Assembly (NCBI GenBank): GCA_910586625.1
Contig: CAJUIZ010000008.1
Span: 1-64,000, forward strand
Origin: an uncultured Christensenellaceae bacterium
GTDB taxonomy: Bacteria > Bacillota > Clostridia > Christensenellales > CAG-314
Length of the DNA: 64,000 bases
Reading direction: 5' to 3'
Both the position numbers and the translations under genes were made by a program. A model generated the notes under the pieces. The model was given only the letters and a program-made list of their open reading frames with translations, searched no databases and was not told the DNA's origin. Shown here piece after piece: positions 1 to 9,160 of the stretch. Within the stretch, counting starts at the first letter, position 1. Each line of letters begins with the position of its first letter.

Positions 1-61
1 GACTCGAACCCTGGACCCACTGATTAAGAGTCAGTTGCTCTACCAACTGAGCTAAAGATGC
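1..61 (-). tRNA. tRNA-Lys (anticodon CTT), 3' end cut off by the window
   Basis: Read on the minus strand, the sequence starts GCATCTTTAGCTC and continues through a D arm, an anticodon arm with loop CTCTTAA (anticodon CTT, Lys) and most of the T arm (GGTTCGAGTC). The 3' acceptor strand lies outside the window. It is the last visible member of a six-tRNA cluster. Confidence 0.93.
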
Positions 62-99
62 ATATATATTGTGCCTGCGCTTGCAGCCGATAAACTAAA

Positions 100-175
100 T
101 GGTGATCCATCCGCGATTCGAACGCGGGACACCATGATTAAAAGTCATGTGCTCTACCGACTGAGCTAATGGATC
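100..175 (-). tRNA. tRNA-Lys (anticodon TTT)
   Basis: A full cloverleaf is seen: acceptor strands GATCCAT and ATGGATC pair, the anticodon loop is CTTTTAA (TTT, Lys), the T loop is GTTCGAATC, and the CCA end is encoded. It is a second lysine isoacceptor beside the CTT one. Confidence 0.96.
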
Positions 176-180
176 AAACT

Positions 181-255
181 TGGCAGGGGTAGCAGGATTT
201 GAACCTACGAGTGTCAGAGTCAAAGTCTGATGCCTTACCGCTTGGCTATACCCCT
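181..255 (-). tRNA. tRNA-Gln (anticodon TTG)
   Basis: Acceptor strands AGGGGTA and TACCCCT pair, followed by discriminator G and an encoded CCA. The anticodon loop is CTTTGAC, giving TTG (Gln). Spacing to its neighbours is only 5 to 9 bases, which fits one processed transcript. Confidence 0.95.
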
Positions 256-264
256 TTATAATTA

Positions 265-342
265 TGGGGTGAGCTATGGGAATCGAACCCATGACCTCCA
301 GAGTCACAATCTGGCACTCTAACCAGCTGAGCTAAGCCCACC
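265..342 (-). tRNA. tRNA-His (anticodon GTG)
   Basis: The anticodon loop TTGTGAC gives GTG (His). Acceptor strands GTGGGCT and AGCTCAC pair (one G-U), and an extra 5' G faces discriminator C73, the identity mark of bacterial tRNA-His. CCA is encoded. Confidence 0.95.
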
Positions 343-347
343 ATAAT

Positions 348-424
348 TGGCGTGCCTGAAGGGATTCGAACCCCCGACAAACGGCTTAGAAGGCCGTTGC
401 TCTATCCTGCTGAGCTACAGGCAC
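348..424 (-). tRNA. tRNA-Arg (anticodon TCT)
   Basis: Acceptor strands GTGCCTG and CAGGCAC pair, the anticodon loop CTTCTAA gives TCT (Arg, AGA codons), and CCA is encoded. It lies just downstream of the stray tRNA-Gly 3' copy. Confidence 0.95.
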
Positions 425-440
425 AGGCAAACGAGTAGTT

Positions 441-459
441 TGGAGCGGGTGATGGGAAT
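441..459 (-). repeat. 19-bp duplicate of the tRNA-Gly 3' end
   Basis: These 19 bases are identical to the last 19 bases of the tRNA-Gly gene at 570-588, including CCA and part of the T arm, and have the same orientation. The remaining spacer (460-569) between tRNA-Arg and tRNA-Gly is unusually long for this cluster and holds no other tRNA or ORF that I can support. The copy may be a leftover of integration or unequal recombination at the tRNA 3' end. Confidence 0.8.
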
Positions 460-569
460 ACTTCACTTCGTTCCGTGGCGTTCGCTTCGCTCGGCTTAGC
501 GGACCGTCCGATTCCACGTATGCGTCCCGTTGCGTCAGTCTTTCACAGCCCACACTCGCTATTATTAAA

Positions 570-643
570 TGGAGCGGGTGATGGGAATCGGACCCACGCA
601 GCCAGCTTGGAAGGCTGGTATTCTACCATTGAACTACACCCGC
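570..643 (-). tRNA. tRNA-Gly (anticodon TCC)
   Basis: Acceptor strands GCGGGTG and CACCCGC pair, the anticodon loop CTTCCAA gives TCC (Gly), and CCA is encoded. It is the first gene of the cluster, starting about 11 bases after the predicted transcription start. Confidence 0.96.
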
Positions 644-660
644 ACTTCAACAGCCTTTAC

Positions 661-689
661 ATTATAACTTACATAGCAAAAGCTGTCAA
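661..689 (-). promoter_or_regulatory. Consensus promoter of the tRNA cluster
   Basis: The minus strand shows TTGACA, a 17-base spacer and TATAAT, a perfect sigma-A match. It points directly into tRNA-Gly, so the six tRNAs are probably one strong transcription unit. Confidence 0.88.
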
Positions 690-736
690 CAATTTTCGCA
701 ATATTTTCATCGATTATAATAAAAAATTTTCACCGA

Positions 737-1906
737 TTACAGCTTGCCCTGCTTGTACAAATTTATAAGAAGATTTTGCATTCCGGAAAAACTGACGACA
801 TAAATAATTTCGTTTCCCGAGCCGTCCACTTCGCCCGTTCCTTCTGTTATCGGCGGCTTTACGTAAGAGCCTGTTCCGTCTTCCTGCTTTTGCAGCTTCA
901 AGTACAGGTCGTTAAACCATTCCCCCAATTCGTCCAAATGCGAAAATTTCGCATAAAACTCGTGATAGTTGCTAATTTCCTTGTATATTCCCAAGTTTAT
1001 TTTACTTCTCAGCGCCGCATACGCTTCGTTAGAGTCGGGATAGGACGATACGATGCTCAGCACCGAGCCCAAACACTGCGCCAACGCACCGTAGCGAAGA
1101 TAATCGTCGTCGCTGCTTATAAGCACGTAGGAAGCCACTATATCCGCCTGATACTCGCGCATAACGCCCTTTGCGTGTGCCATTTCGTGCGCAAGAGTAT
1201 GCGGCAAATACAAATTGTTTTCGTTGCCGTTTACATTTACTTCGCCGAAAGGAGCAAACGTAACGCCCACTATGTGCAGTTCGCTCATTATCGTTTTGTT
1301 TATTATTCGTTTTGCGGGCGGAGTATATTTGGAGAAATACGGGTTATCAAGCTTGGCGTATTCCGCCGTCAATAATTCGGACAATTGTTTATCGTTATAC
1401 GGATATACAACATTGCCGTCGGCATCGTGTTGCGTAGACGTATAAGCCTTGTTAACACCGTCTATTACACGCTCTGCCAAAGCAACCGCTTCTTCGAATG
1501 TCAAATCGTCGGAACTGTATTCCGTATATATTTCCGCAGGCAGCGCTTCGCGGTTATAGCCGAACGAAGCGGACAGCGTGTAAACGTTCAGAAATGCAAA
1601 AACCGTTATTCCCGTAATAAGAAGCATAGAAACAAGTCGGTTCCACTTCCTTTTGGCAAGAAAAACAAACAAATACACCACGAAAATTACTGCCATAACT
1701 ATCGCGGCAATCAAAAACAGCTCGTACGCGCTAAAAGGCAGTACGCTGAAAATCCGCCCGAACAACGCTATCCAAGCGCGCGAAAACGTAGTGACAAAAA
1801 ATTCGCACACCGCAACATTGGTCGTCAAAACGGTTAAAATTGCAAACAACGCCGCCAATACGCCTAACGCTATTAACTTTTTTATCGTAGACTTTTTACT
1901 TATCAT
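737..1906 (-). CDS. DUF3810 family membrane zinc metallopeptidase
   Basis: The 389-residue protein has three hydrophobic segments in its first ~110 residues, then a soluble domain. That domain contains HTLAHEMAHAKG around residue 240, a HExxH zinc-peptidase motif, followed by an acidic stretch. This matches the DUF3810 family of membrane-anchored putative metallopeptidases; the substrate is unknown. The start ATG overlaps the stop of the upstream hemZ gene by four bases (ATGA), so translation is probably coupled. It is the last gene before the tRNA cluster. Confidence 0.85.
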   Translation of the reverse strand: MISKKSTIKKLIALGVLAALFAILTVLTTNVAVCEFFVTTFSRAWIALFGRIFSVLPFSAYELFLIAAIVMAVIFVVYLFVFLAKRKWNRLVSMLLITGITVFAFLNVYTLSASFGYNREALPAEIYTEYSSDDLTFEEAVALAERVIDGVNKAYTSTQHDADGNVVYPYNDKQLSELLTAEYAKLDNPYFSKYTPPAKRIINKTIMSELHIVGVTFAPFGEVNVNGNENNLYLPHTLAHEMAHAKGVMREYQADIVASYVLISSDDDYLRYGALAQCLGSVLSIVSSYPDSNEAYAALRSKINLGIYKEISNYHEFYAKFSHLDELGEWFNDLYLKLQKQEDGTGSYVKPPITEGTGEVDGSGNEIIYVVSFSGMQNLLINLYKQGKL

Positions 1907-3303
1907 CTTGAAAATAATTCGAACTTTTTATCTAAGTAGTCCTTGTACCGTTCTATGTAGGTTATAACGTCCTTGGCGTTTGCAGACCGTTCGATACGGT
2001 CTTCTTCGGAAAATATACGCTTGGATATGGCGTTTGTTCCGCAAGCGAGAATATTGGTTACTTCTTCCATAATACCTATGTTATATAAACAAGCTGTATT
2101 TTTCTTACAGTAACCGACGTTTTCCAAGTTTTCCGTCATAAACTTTTGTCTGTACATATAATACGGCGCGTATCCGTTATTGGACAAAGCTTTTTTAGCG
2201 TACCGCACCATATCCGACACGTCTTGTTCTGTTGCGGCATAATTACTTTCTTTCAAGATACTGCCGCGTTTTAACGCAAGCGTATGCACAGTGATGTTGT
2301 CGGGCGACAGTTCAATCGCGCTGTCTATACTGTTTACAAACGTCGAATACGTTTCGGTAGGCAAGCCCGCTATCAAGTCCATATTAACTTCAAAACTATA
2401 TTGCTTGGCAAGAGCATACTTATCGTAAATATCCCGTACCGTATGCTTGCGTCCTATTATATCCAAAACGCTTTGATTGAAGGTTTGCGGATTGATTGAT
2501 ACCCTGTCCACGCCGTGCCTTTTGAAAACTTCAAGCTTGTCTTCCGTAATCGTATCCGGCCGCCCCGCTTCCACGGTATATTCGACGGGTCGAAAATCGA
2601 TATACGACATAATTCTGTCCAACTGCTCGGCAGAAAGCGAAGTAGGCGTGCCCCCGCCGAAATATACATTATTTAAGGCTATTCCCCTTTCCCTTGCAAA
2701 CGCTATCGTTTGCGATATATCGTCGCAAAGAGCGTCTACATACGGCTCAACGTACTTTCTCAAACGGTTTAATTCTCCGCTTGTAAAGGAACAATAGCTG
2801 CATCGTGACACGCAAAAGGGTATCCCTATATACAAATCGGCACCGTCTATTATGTTTTGACGTAAACTTCCCTGCGTTTGCAAAATTTCGGCAACCAAAC
2901 TCGTTTTCTCATGCGAAACGTCCAACAATTCCGTAAAGGTTTTTTTCCAATCGGGCGTTTCTTTCGATAATTGACGCGCCAACTTGGTAGGACGGATCCC
3001 CGTAAGACTTCCCCACGGCATAGCAACGCCCGTAACACGGGACAATACTTTGTACAACGCAATCTTAGCGTAACGTTTGCGCAAGCGTACAGTTTGCAAT
3101 TCGTTTCCCGCAGGACTAAACGAGCATTCTTCCTTACAGCCGTTGTATACTGCAATGTAGCGGTAAACGCTGCCCGTTTTTTCTTCCACGACGGTTATGT
3201 CCGCATCTTCGCGTTCGACGATTAGCACCGCATCGCTAAAAAACAGTTTTGCAACGTCGCATACTTCGGTTGCATATTCGAAATTAGTAAATATCGTAGT
3301 CAT
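1903..3303 (-). CDS. hemZ: Coproporphyrinogen dehydrogenase HemZ-like radical SAM protein
   Basis: The central region carries PFCVSRCSYCSF, the CxxxCxxC motif that binds the radical-SAM iron-sulfur cluster, then the FGGGTPT and EAGRPD strands typical of the HemN/HemZ group. An N-terminal extension of about 150 residues before the radical-SAM core, as in Bacillus HemZ, favours HemZ over the shorter HemW. HemZ-type enzymes act on coproporphyrinogen III in heme synthesis, but no other heme gene is in the window, so the substrate is inferred. I chose the ATG; a TTG two codons upstream is closer to an AAAGGA element. Confidence 0.85.
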   Translation of the reverse strand: MTTIFTNFEYATEVCDVAKLFFSDAVLIVEREDADITVVEEKTGSVYRYIAVYNGCKEECSFSPAGNELQTVRLRKRYAKIALYKVLSRVTGVAMPWGSLTGIRPTKLARQLSKETPDWKKTFTELLDVSHEKTSLVAEILQTQGSLRQNIIDGADLYIGIPFCVSRCSYCSFTSGELNRLRKYVEPYVDALCDDISQTIAFARERGIALNNVYFGGGTPTSLSAEQLDRIMSYIDFRPVEYTVEAGRPDTITEDKLEVFKRHGVDRVSINPQTFNQSVLDIIGRKHTVRDIYDKYALAKQYSFEVNMDLIAGLPTETYSTFVNSIDSAIELSPDNITVHTLALKRGSILKESNYAATEQDVSDMVRYAKKALSNNGYAPYYMYRQKFMTENLENVGYCKKNTACLYNIGIMEEVTNILACGTNAISKRIFSEEDRIERSANAKDVITYIERYKDYLDKKFELFSR

Positions 3304-3317
3304 AGACAAAGCAAAAG

Positions 3318-5504
3318 TTATCCTTTTGTACGGTAAGCGTTAATAACAGCGGGTATTGCGCGTAATTTGTTTATCAACTGTAAAGCTTGATCGTGGTTAG
3401 TAATCTCCACCGTAATATTAGCGACAGCATTCCCTTTCTTATCCTTGCGCGCGTTAATAGCAAGCATAGGCAAGTTTTCGTTAGCGACGGCTTTGGTAAT
3501 ATCTGCGAATATATCTCCCCTATCTTCCGATACAATTTCAATTGATACGGGGAAGGTAGCGTTTGCGTCCATATTGGACCATTCCGCGTGAACAAGCCGT
3601 TCCTTTTCGAAGCTTTTAATCACAGGACAGTCCGCACGATGGACGCATACTCCGCGTCCGCGGGAAATATATCCCACTATTTCGTCTCCGGGTACGGGCG
3701 AACAACAGCGCGAAAAACGCACCAAAAGGTCTTCAACACCCTTGACGATGACGGTATTTTTCTTCCCGCCGCTATTCTTATTACTTCGGCGCGGCTGCTG
3801 AACGTTTGTTACCGTCAATCCTTTGTTGGTGGCGATAAGCTTCAACATTACCTGTTGAAGCGACATACTGCCGTATCCTACTGCTGCGAATATTTCGTCA
3901 GCGTCGTTGCACATATAGCGGTCGCACACGGCTTGTATGCCTTCGGGAGTCAGCAATTCCGACGGAGCTATTCCGCGATGCTTGGCGTCGCGCTCTATCA
4001 TGGATTTGCCTGTACGAATATATTCGTCTTTAAGCTCGCGCTTAAAAAACTGCCGAATCTTCGATTTCGCGGAAGCAGTCTTTACAATTTTCAACCAATC
4101 GCGAGAAGGTCCCTTGGCGTTGGGATTGGTCATAACTTCCACCGTATCGCCGGTATTCAACACCGTTTCCAGCGGAACAATTTTATTGTTAACTTTAATG
4201 CCGACGCATTTGTTGCCAACTTGACTGTGAATGGCGTACGCAAAGTCCAACGCCGTTGCGCCCGCCTGCATTATCTTTACGTCGCCCGTAGGAGTAAAAA
4301 CGTATACTTCGTTCGTATTGGAAATATCCTTACGGATAAGGTCCAAAAACTCAGTGCTGTCCTTCAAGTCGTTGTCGTAAGACAACACTTCCTTTACCCA
4401 TCCGAGTCTGTCGTCCATAGCGGTCGCACCGCTTACGCCTTCCTTGTACTTCCAATGCGCGGCAATACCGTATTCCGCTATCTTGTGCATTTCGTGAGTA
4501 CGGATTTGAACTTCGATAGGATACGAATGCTTTTCGAACTCGATAATCACCGTTGTATGCAACGATTGATACATGTTGGGCTTAGGAACGGCTATATAAT
4601 CCTTAAAACGCCCCGGCATAGGCTTCCAGCGGGCGTGAATAGCCCCCAAAACGGCGTAACAGTCTTTTATGGTATCTACAATGACGCGCACCGCAGTCAG
4701 GTCGTACACCTGCTCCAACGTTTTATTTTGGCGCTTCATCTTTTTATAAATAGAATAAAAGTGCTTAGTCCTGCCGTATATATCGAAGTCGTCTATATTA
4801 CCGTCTTTAAGTTCGCCCTTCACCTGCTCGATAAAGCTGTCGACAATTACTTCGCGCTCCTGCTTTTTCAACGCTATACCGCGCGAAATTGCCGCGTAAG
4901 CTTCGTTATCCAGATACTTCAAACACAAGTCTTCCAGTTCACTTTTAATGGACGAAATACCAAGTCTGCCTGCTATGGGAGAAAATATGTCCAAAGTCTC
5001 TTTCGCTATTATCAGCTGTTTTTCCGATGACAAATACATTAGCGAACGCATATTGTGCAACCTGTCGGCAAGCTTTATAAGCATTACCCTAACGTCCTTT
5101 GCCATAGCGAAAAACATTTTGCGCATATTTTCCGCCTGTTCTTCTTCCTTATTATGAAACTGAATTTTGTCCAACTTCGTAACTCCGGCGACAAGGTCGG
5201 CTATTTCGTCGCCGAATTGCTTGCGCAAATCGCCGTCGGTTACGTAAGTATCTTCTACCGTATCGTGCAACAACGCGGCGCAAACCGTCGATACATCCAA
5301 TCCCATATCGATAAGAATGTCTGCAACAATCGTAGGGTGAGTAATGTACGGACGACCGCTGGCGCGAAATTGTCCTTGGTGCGCTTTATTCGCAACGTTA
5401 AACGCATCTTCTATCCGACCGATATCTCGAGCGTGATAATAATGCTTAACTTTTGACAAAAAATTTTTAATTGTAACTTCTGCTTTTTCCTGCTCCAGAT
5501 TCAT
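3318..5504 (-). CDS. relA: Bifunctional (p)ppGpp synthetase/hydrolase (Rel)
   Basis: The 728-residue protein has the full long-Rel layout: an HD hydrolase domain (LLHDTVED, about residues 79-86), a RelA/SpoT synthetase domain (about 240-360, with RFKDYIAVPKPN), a TGS domain (about 400-460), a linker with a conserved Cys-Cys pair (RFSRCCSPVPGD) and a C-terminal ACT domain. It makes and degrades the stringent-response alarmone on the ribosome. A good Shine-Dalgarno (GGAG) precedes the ATG. It lies 21 bases after recJ; the apt gene often found between recJ and relA in Bacillota is absent. Confidence 0.97.
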   Translation of the reverse strand: MNLEQEKAEVTIKNFLSKVKHYYHARDIGRIEDAFNVANKAHQGQFRASGRPYITHPTIVADILIDMGLDVSTVCAALLHDTVEDTYVTDGDLRKQFGDEIADLVAGVTKLDKIQFHNKEEEQAENMRKMFFAMAKDVRVMLIKLADRLHNMRSLMYLSSEKQLIIAKETLDIFSPIAGRLGISSIKSELEDLCLKYLDNEAYAAISRGIALKKQEREVIVDSFIEQVKGELKDGNIDDFDIYGRTKHFYSIYKKMKRQNKTLEQVYDLTAVRVIVDTIKDCYAVLGAIHARWKPMPGRFKDYIAVPKPNMYQSLHTTVIIEFEKHSYPIEVQIRTHEMHKIAEYGIAAHWKYKEGVSGATAMDDRLGWVKEVLSYDNDLKDSTEFLDLIRKDISNTNEVYVFTPTGDVKIMQAGATALDFAYAIHSQVGNKCVGIKVNNKIVPLETVLNTGDTVEVMTNPNAKGPSRDWLKIVKTASAKSKIRQFFKRELKDEYIRTGKSMIERDAKHRGIAPSELLTPEGIQAVCDRYMCNDADEIFAAVGYGSMSLQQVMLKLIATNKGLTVTNVQQPRRSNKNSGGKKNTVIVKGVEDLLVRFSRCCSPVPGDEIVGYISRGRGVCVHRADCPVIKSFEKERLVHAEWSNMDANATFPVSIEIVSEDRGDIFADITKAVANENLPMLAINARKDKKGNAVANITVEITNHDQALQLINKLRAIPAVINAYRTKG

Positions 5505-5525
5505 ATTATCTCCGTTACTTGCCGA

Positions 5526-7769
5526 TTATCGCTGAAAGCAGCGATAAATAGACGAATTTGCCAAATCTTGCTTTTCCGTCGGCGGAAACTCGACGGTATA
5601 ATCGTCAACGATTTTTATTATATTCAATTCCTGAAAAACTCTCAAAGCTACCAAATACTGCGGATAGGACATTTTACTTAACAGATATTTATCGAACACG
5701 CCTTTTACACTGTCGAACTTGCCTTTACGCTTCAATGCGGAAAACGCCGACAAACATATTTCGCGCGACAATTCCAAATCGTACAATTTGTCGTTTGCAG
5801 GCGTTACGTTTGCATATATCGCTTTTTGCGGTAGCGTTCTGCGTTTGGAAGGCATTGCGAAACAAATTATATGTTCGTATCGGTCGAAGCTGTAATCGTC
5901 AAGCGGCGAAATTACAACCGTGTTGCCGCAATTTCCCGAATCAAAAAATATATCCACATAGTATCGAGAAAAGTCATACCGCTCTTGATACGCGATAAAC
6001 GTTTCGTAATCGTCAAACACCGCTATTGCCGAATCCGAGCCGATTGCTTTAACAATTTGATCTTCGTCTGCGCTTTCGTACGTATCCGTCGAAAAACTTT
6101 TAAGCAGATTAAGTTTGTAATAATCGTCTAATCTTACGGAATTGAGCAGCGTTAAATCTTCAATAATTCCGCAGACTTTTTTCGTATACGAGTCCGTTTC
6201 CAATGTGCAAATAATATCTACGTTCGCGCCGTTTCGTATAAAGGGCGCATATCTGCCGTATTTGAAAAATCCCTTCACTTCCAAACCGCAAGATAACGTA
6301 GCCGACAAGTGCGAATTATCTTTACCAAAAGAATTTGCAAACTTCACAACGTCTTTTACTCTGCAAATCAGCTTGTCCTGCGGAAGAACGGGCTCTAACT
6401 TACAAGACAGCGCCATTACGTCTTCTACTTTACTTTCCCCAATCTCAACGTCGTAATAACGGCGTTTTACAAAACAGCTATTGTCTATTGCCGATAACGT
6501 ATCAACAAGCGCTTGGCGAAATTCGGATACTTTATCTCCGGCAACCGTAAAACCGACGGAAGATTTATGACCGCCGTATTTTACCAAATAATCCTTACAG
6601 GAAGTAAAAATCTCGAACAAATCGACGGAATCTATACCGCGAGCAGAACCGACGTAATCGTCGCCGTCGCGGGTCATTATAATAGCGGGCAACTGATATT
6701 TTTCCTTGTAGCGCGAAGCGACTATTCCAAGCAAACCGTGATTCCATTTTTCGCTGTACAGGAATACCATCTTTTCTTTATAAATTACTTCGACATCGCA
6801 CATTTCATCCGACTCGGCGATTATTCCGTCGAAAATCCTTTTACGTTCGTCGTTAAGCTCCAACAGCTTTTCGCACAACACGGTATCAGTCTTGTCGCGG
6901 CACAGCAAAAAGTTCAAAGCAACGTCGGGATATCCGACTCTGCCTGCCGCATTGATTTTAGGAATAATCTTCATAGCCAAATCGCTGCACGACGGAGAAG
7001 CCGAACAACGGGATAATTCCGCTAATTTCTGCAAATTTTTATGATTGAAATTAGCAAGCCCAAGTTTCACGATACTGCGATTTTCGTCCTGCATAGGCAT
7101 TATATCGCCTATTGTGCCGATTGCTGCCAAAACCGAATATTTAGCCGCCGCTTCGCGTCCGACAAGCGCTTCGACTAACTTCCATGCAACTCCAGCACCG
7201 GACAAGTACGGATAATCGTAGCCTAATTTGGGGTTTACGCACAAGCAATCGGGCAAAACCGCAGGAAGCTCATGGTGATCCGTAACTATTACTTCCACAC
7301 CCAATTCTTCTACGATTTTAGCGACTTCTTCCGCATTGGATATACCGCAGTCCACTGTTATAACCAAGTCGTAGTAATTACGCTTAAACGCCCGTATCAC
7401 TTTGTCTGCATGCAGTCCGTATCCTTCGTCGCGAGTAGGAATTATAACGTTGTTTTCTATTCCGTTATCCGTAAAAAACAAAGACAGTATACTGCTGGCG
7501 CTAAGCCCGTCCGCGTCGTAATCTCCGCAAATAAGTACGCTTCCGCCCGTTTCCATCAAGTACGAGATCGTTTCCGCAGCTTCGCGCATATTAACCATAT
7601 CGAACGGAGAGTGAAAACAAAGCTCGTCGCCGAAAAAGCTGTTGTAATTCTGCTCCGTTACTCCCCTTGCCGACAGCGCTTCCGCCATAGTTCTATTGTA
7701 GCCCCGTTCGATGAGATATAAAACGTCGCTCTCGTTGAGAAAGGCTCTTTTTTCGTATCTTTGTTTCAT
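5526..7769 (-). CDS. recJ: Single-stranded-DNA-specific 5'-3' exonuclease RecJ
   Basis: DHH-family motifs are clear: CGDYDADG near residue 81, VTVDCGIS, and VTDHHELP (the DHH motif). DHHA1 and a RecJ OB-fold region follow, and the C-terminus is extended as in Gram-positive RecJ. It degrades ssDNA during recombination and mismatch or base-excision repair. The ORF opens six codons further upstream with a TTG whose AGAAGG Shine-Dalgarno lies inside a hairpin; I prefer the internal ATG, but the start is uncertain. Confidence 0.95.
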   Translation of the reverse strand: MKQRYEKRAFLNESDVLYLIERGYNRTMAEALSARGVTEQNYNSFFGDELCFHSPFDMVNMREAAETISYLMETGGSVLICGDYDADGLSASSILSLFFTDNGIENNVIIPTRDEGYGLHADKVIRAFKRNYYDLVITVDCGISNAEEVAKIVEELGVEVIVTDHHELPAVLPDCLCVNPKLGYDYPYLSGAGVAWKLVEALVGREAAAKYSVLAAIGTIGDIMPMQDENRSIVKLGLANFNHKNLQKLAELSRCSASPSCSDLAMKIIPKINAAGRVGYPDVALNFLLCRDKTDTVLCEKLLELNDERKRIFDGIIAESDEMCDVEVIYKEKMVFLYSEKWNHGLLGIVASRYKEKYQLPAIIMTRDGDDYVGSARGIDSVDLFEIFTSCKDYLVKYGGHKSSVGFTVAGDKVSEFRQALVDTLSAIDNSCFVKRRYYDVEIGESKVEDVMALSCKLEPVLPQDKLICRVKDVVKFANSFGKDNSHLSATLSCGLEVKGFFKYGRYAPFIRNGANVDIICTLETDSYTKKVCGIIEDLTLLNSVRLDDYYKLNLLKSFSTDTYESADEDQIVKAIGSDSAIAVFDDYETFIAYQERYDFSRYYVDIFFDSGNCGNTVVISPLDDYSFDRYEHIICFAMPSKRRTLPQKAIYANVTPANDKLYDLELSREICLSAFSALKRKGKFDSVKGVFDKYLLSKMSYPQYLVALRVFQELNIIKIVDDYTVEFPPTEKQDLANSSIYRCFQR

Positions 7770-7787
7770 ATTATCCAATAAATACAA

Positions 7788-7813
7788 CAGCCTTCTAAGT
7801 GAATAGAAGGCTG
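7788..7813 (-). promoter_or_regulatory. Perfect 10-bp hairpin just before recJ
   Basis: CAGCCTTCTA and TAGAAGGCTG form a perfect 10-bp stem with a six-base loop between the SecD-like gene and recJ. The trailing sequence is only loosely T-rich, so it is a poor intrinsic terminator. The 3' arm contains AGAAGG, the only good Shine-Dalgarno near the recJ start, so it may hide that site. Confidence 0.55.
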
Positions 7814-7838
7814 TAAAAACGTGATTATATTATTAACG

Positions 7839-9122
7839 TTACTTTTTCGCGTTTGCTCTGCCCGTTGTTTCATAAAATGGTTCGATCATTTTGACGAAAA
7901 GTCTATTCAAGCCGAACGTTGCAATGAAAGACAAAACTGCGCCGAACACCAGCATAGTACCCATAGGAGCCGTTACTGCGGTAGGAATTACCCACAGGAT
8001 AATGCCCAAAACCAATAACGCCGCGTGAGCTATCAAGCTTATTTTGTTAGTAGTCGCAAATCCCTTATACGCCGACGACGAGAAGGTTTTTTCTTGGTTG
8101 TAGGCACGAATCTTCTCGAAAGTAAATATAGTGAAGAATGTCATGAACGCGTATGCCAAGGTCAAACCAATCGCTGCAAACAAATTGAAGTATACCACCA
8201 TATACAACAGCATAGAGATATACATAAACAATACAATAGCCATAAGCTGCGACAGCATTCCCGCTAAACCCAGAGTCTTATAACGAACGGCAAAAAATAC
8301 AAACGTAGCAAGAACAATAACGCCCATTACGGCAGCGTAAACCCAACTGGTCTTGTTTACAACGTCGATATCACCCGTTTCATCCAACGTAAGCTCTGCG
8401 CCGAGCGCTCCGTTTTTAATATAGCTTGCAAAAGTTTTGCTACCCAAATTAGACGCGCTGTAAATTTGTAAGCCGCCGTTGGTATAAACAACAAAGGTTG
8501 CAACAGAATTGTCAACAGCCAAAACATATTGAGAGTTTTCCGTTAAATTCTTGCTTGCAAGCTTTGCGCCTTCGTCAGTCAATTTTACTTCGCAAATATA
8601 AAAGGTCTGATCGGCCTGAGCGTACGTTTGCGTACGAGCCCTGCGGAAATGTTCTTCGGACAATAATACCTTATCTTCTTCGTATTTAGCGTCTTGAGAA
8701 TACGCAGTACTCAATACTTCCACCTTTCCCACAGCCGTAACGCTACTCAAAATCGAAGCTGCGCTGGGACGCGAAGTATTGACTTTGTGTCCGATTGGAG
8801 CCGTTTTAGGCATGACAATCGTTGTTAAACCGTCTTTGTTACTGATATCTATACTGTAATACCCGTAAATGCTTTGCAGTCTTGCGTTTATTGTTTTTTG
8901 TACCGATCTAAAGTCAACGCCTTCGTTCAATTTAGTTTGATACGTAGAGCGAGTAGTATCTGTGAATAAACCGCTTTTTTGTATAACATCATACGCCGAA
9001 TAAAATTCGCCGTACGTGCCGTAATCCAGTCCATCGGGTACCGATAAGAACGCAAATACCCCGAAAAACAGTACTATTGCCGTAATTATACAGAATAATA
9101 CTATGGACGTAGTCTTTGTCAT
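7839..9122 (-). CDS. Divergent SecD-like membrane protein
   Basis: The 427-residue protein has one N-terminal membrane segment, a large extracytoplasmic domain (about residues 30-255) and five more segments, which is the SecD/SecF RND-type layout. A FEKIR element follows the fourth predicted segment, as FERIRE does in SecD. Position agrees: yajC, TIGR04086 and recJ are the usual neighbours of secDF in Clostridia. The GLDLxGG motif and the DAN membrane motif of typical SecD are not visible, and no secF follows. It probably assists the Sec translocon, but proton-driven function is doubtful. Its own promoter and a strong Shine-Dalgarno (AAGGAGG) precede it. Confidence 0.72.
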   Translation of the reverse strand: MTKTTSIVLFCIITAIVLFFGVFAFLSVPDGLDYGTYGEFYSAYDVIQKSGLFTDTTRSTYQTKLNEGVDFRSVQKTINARLQSIYGYYSIDISNKDGLTTIVMPKTAPIGHKVNTSRPSAASILSSVTAVGKVEVLSTAYSQDAKYEEDKVLLSEEHFRRARTQTYAQADQTFYICEVKLTDEGAKLASKNLTENSQYVLAVDNSVATFVVYTNGGLQIYSASNLGSKTFASYIKNGALGAELTLDETGDIDVVNKTSWVYAAVMGVIVLATFVFFAVRYKTLGLAGMLSQLMAIVLFMYISMLLYMVVYFNLFAAIGLTLAYAFMTFFTIFTFEKIRAYNQEKTFSSSAYKGFATTNKISLIAHAALLVLGIILWVIPTAVTAPMGTMLVFGAVLSFIATFGLNRLFVKMIEPFYETTGRANAKK

Positions 9123-9160
9123 TGTGAGCCTCCTTGACTATTGCCTAACTTAACCATTCT

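Noticed and set aside
95..307. Small ORF on the minus strand
   Set aside because: It runs across the tRNA-Lys, tRNA-Gln and tRNA-His genes.
3588..5030. 480-residue open frame on the plus strand
   Set aside because: It lies entirely antisense to relA, has no ribosome-binding site, and its composition (many Arg, Tyr, His) is what reverse-frame reading of this codon usage gives.
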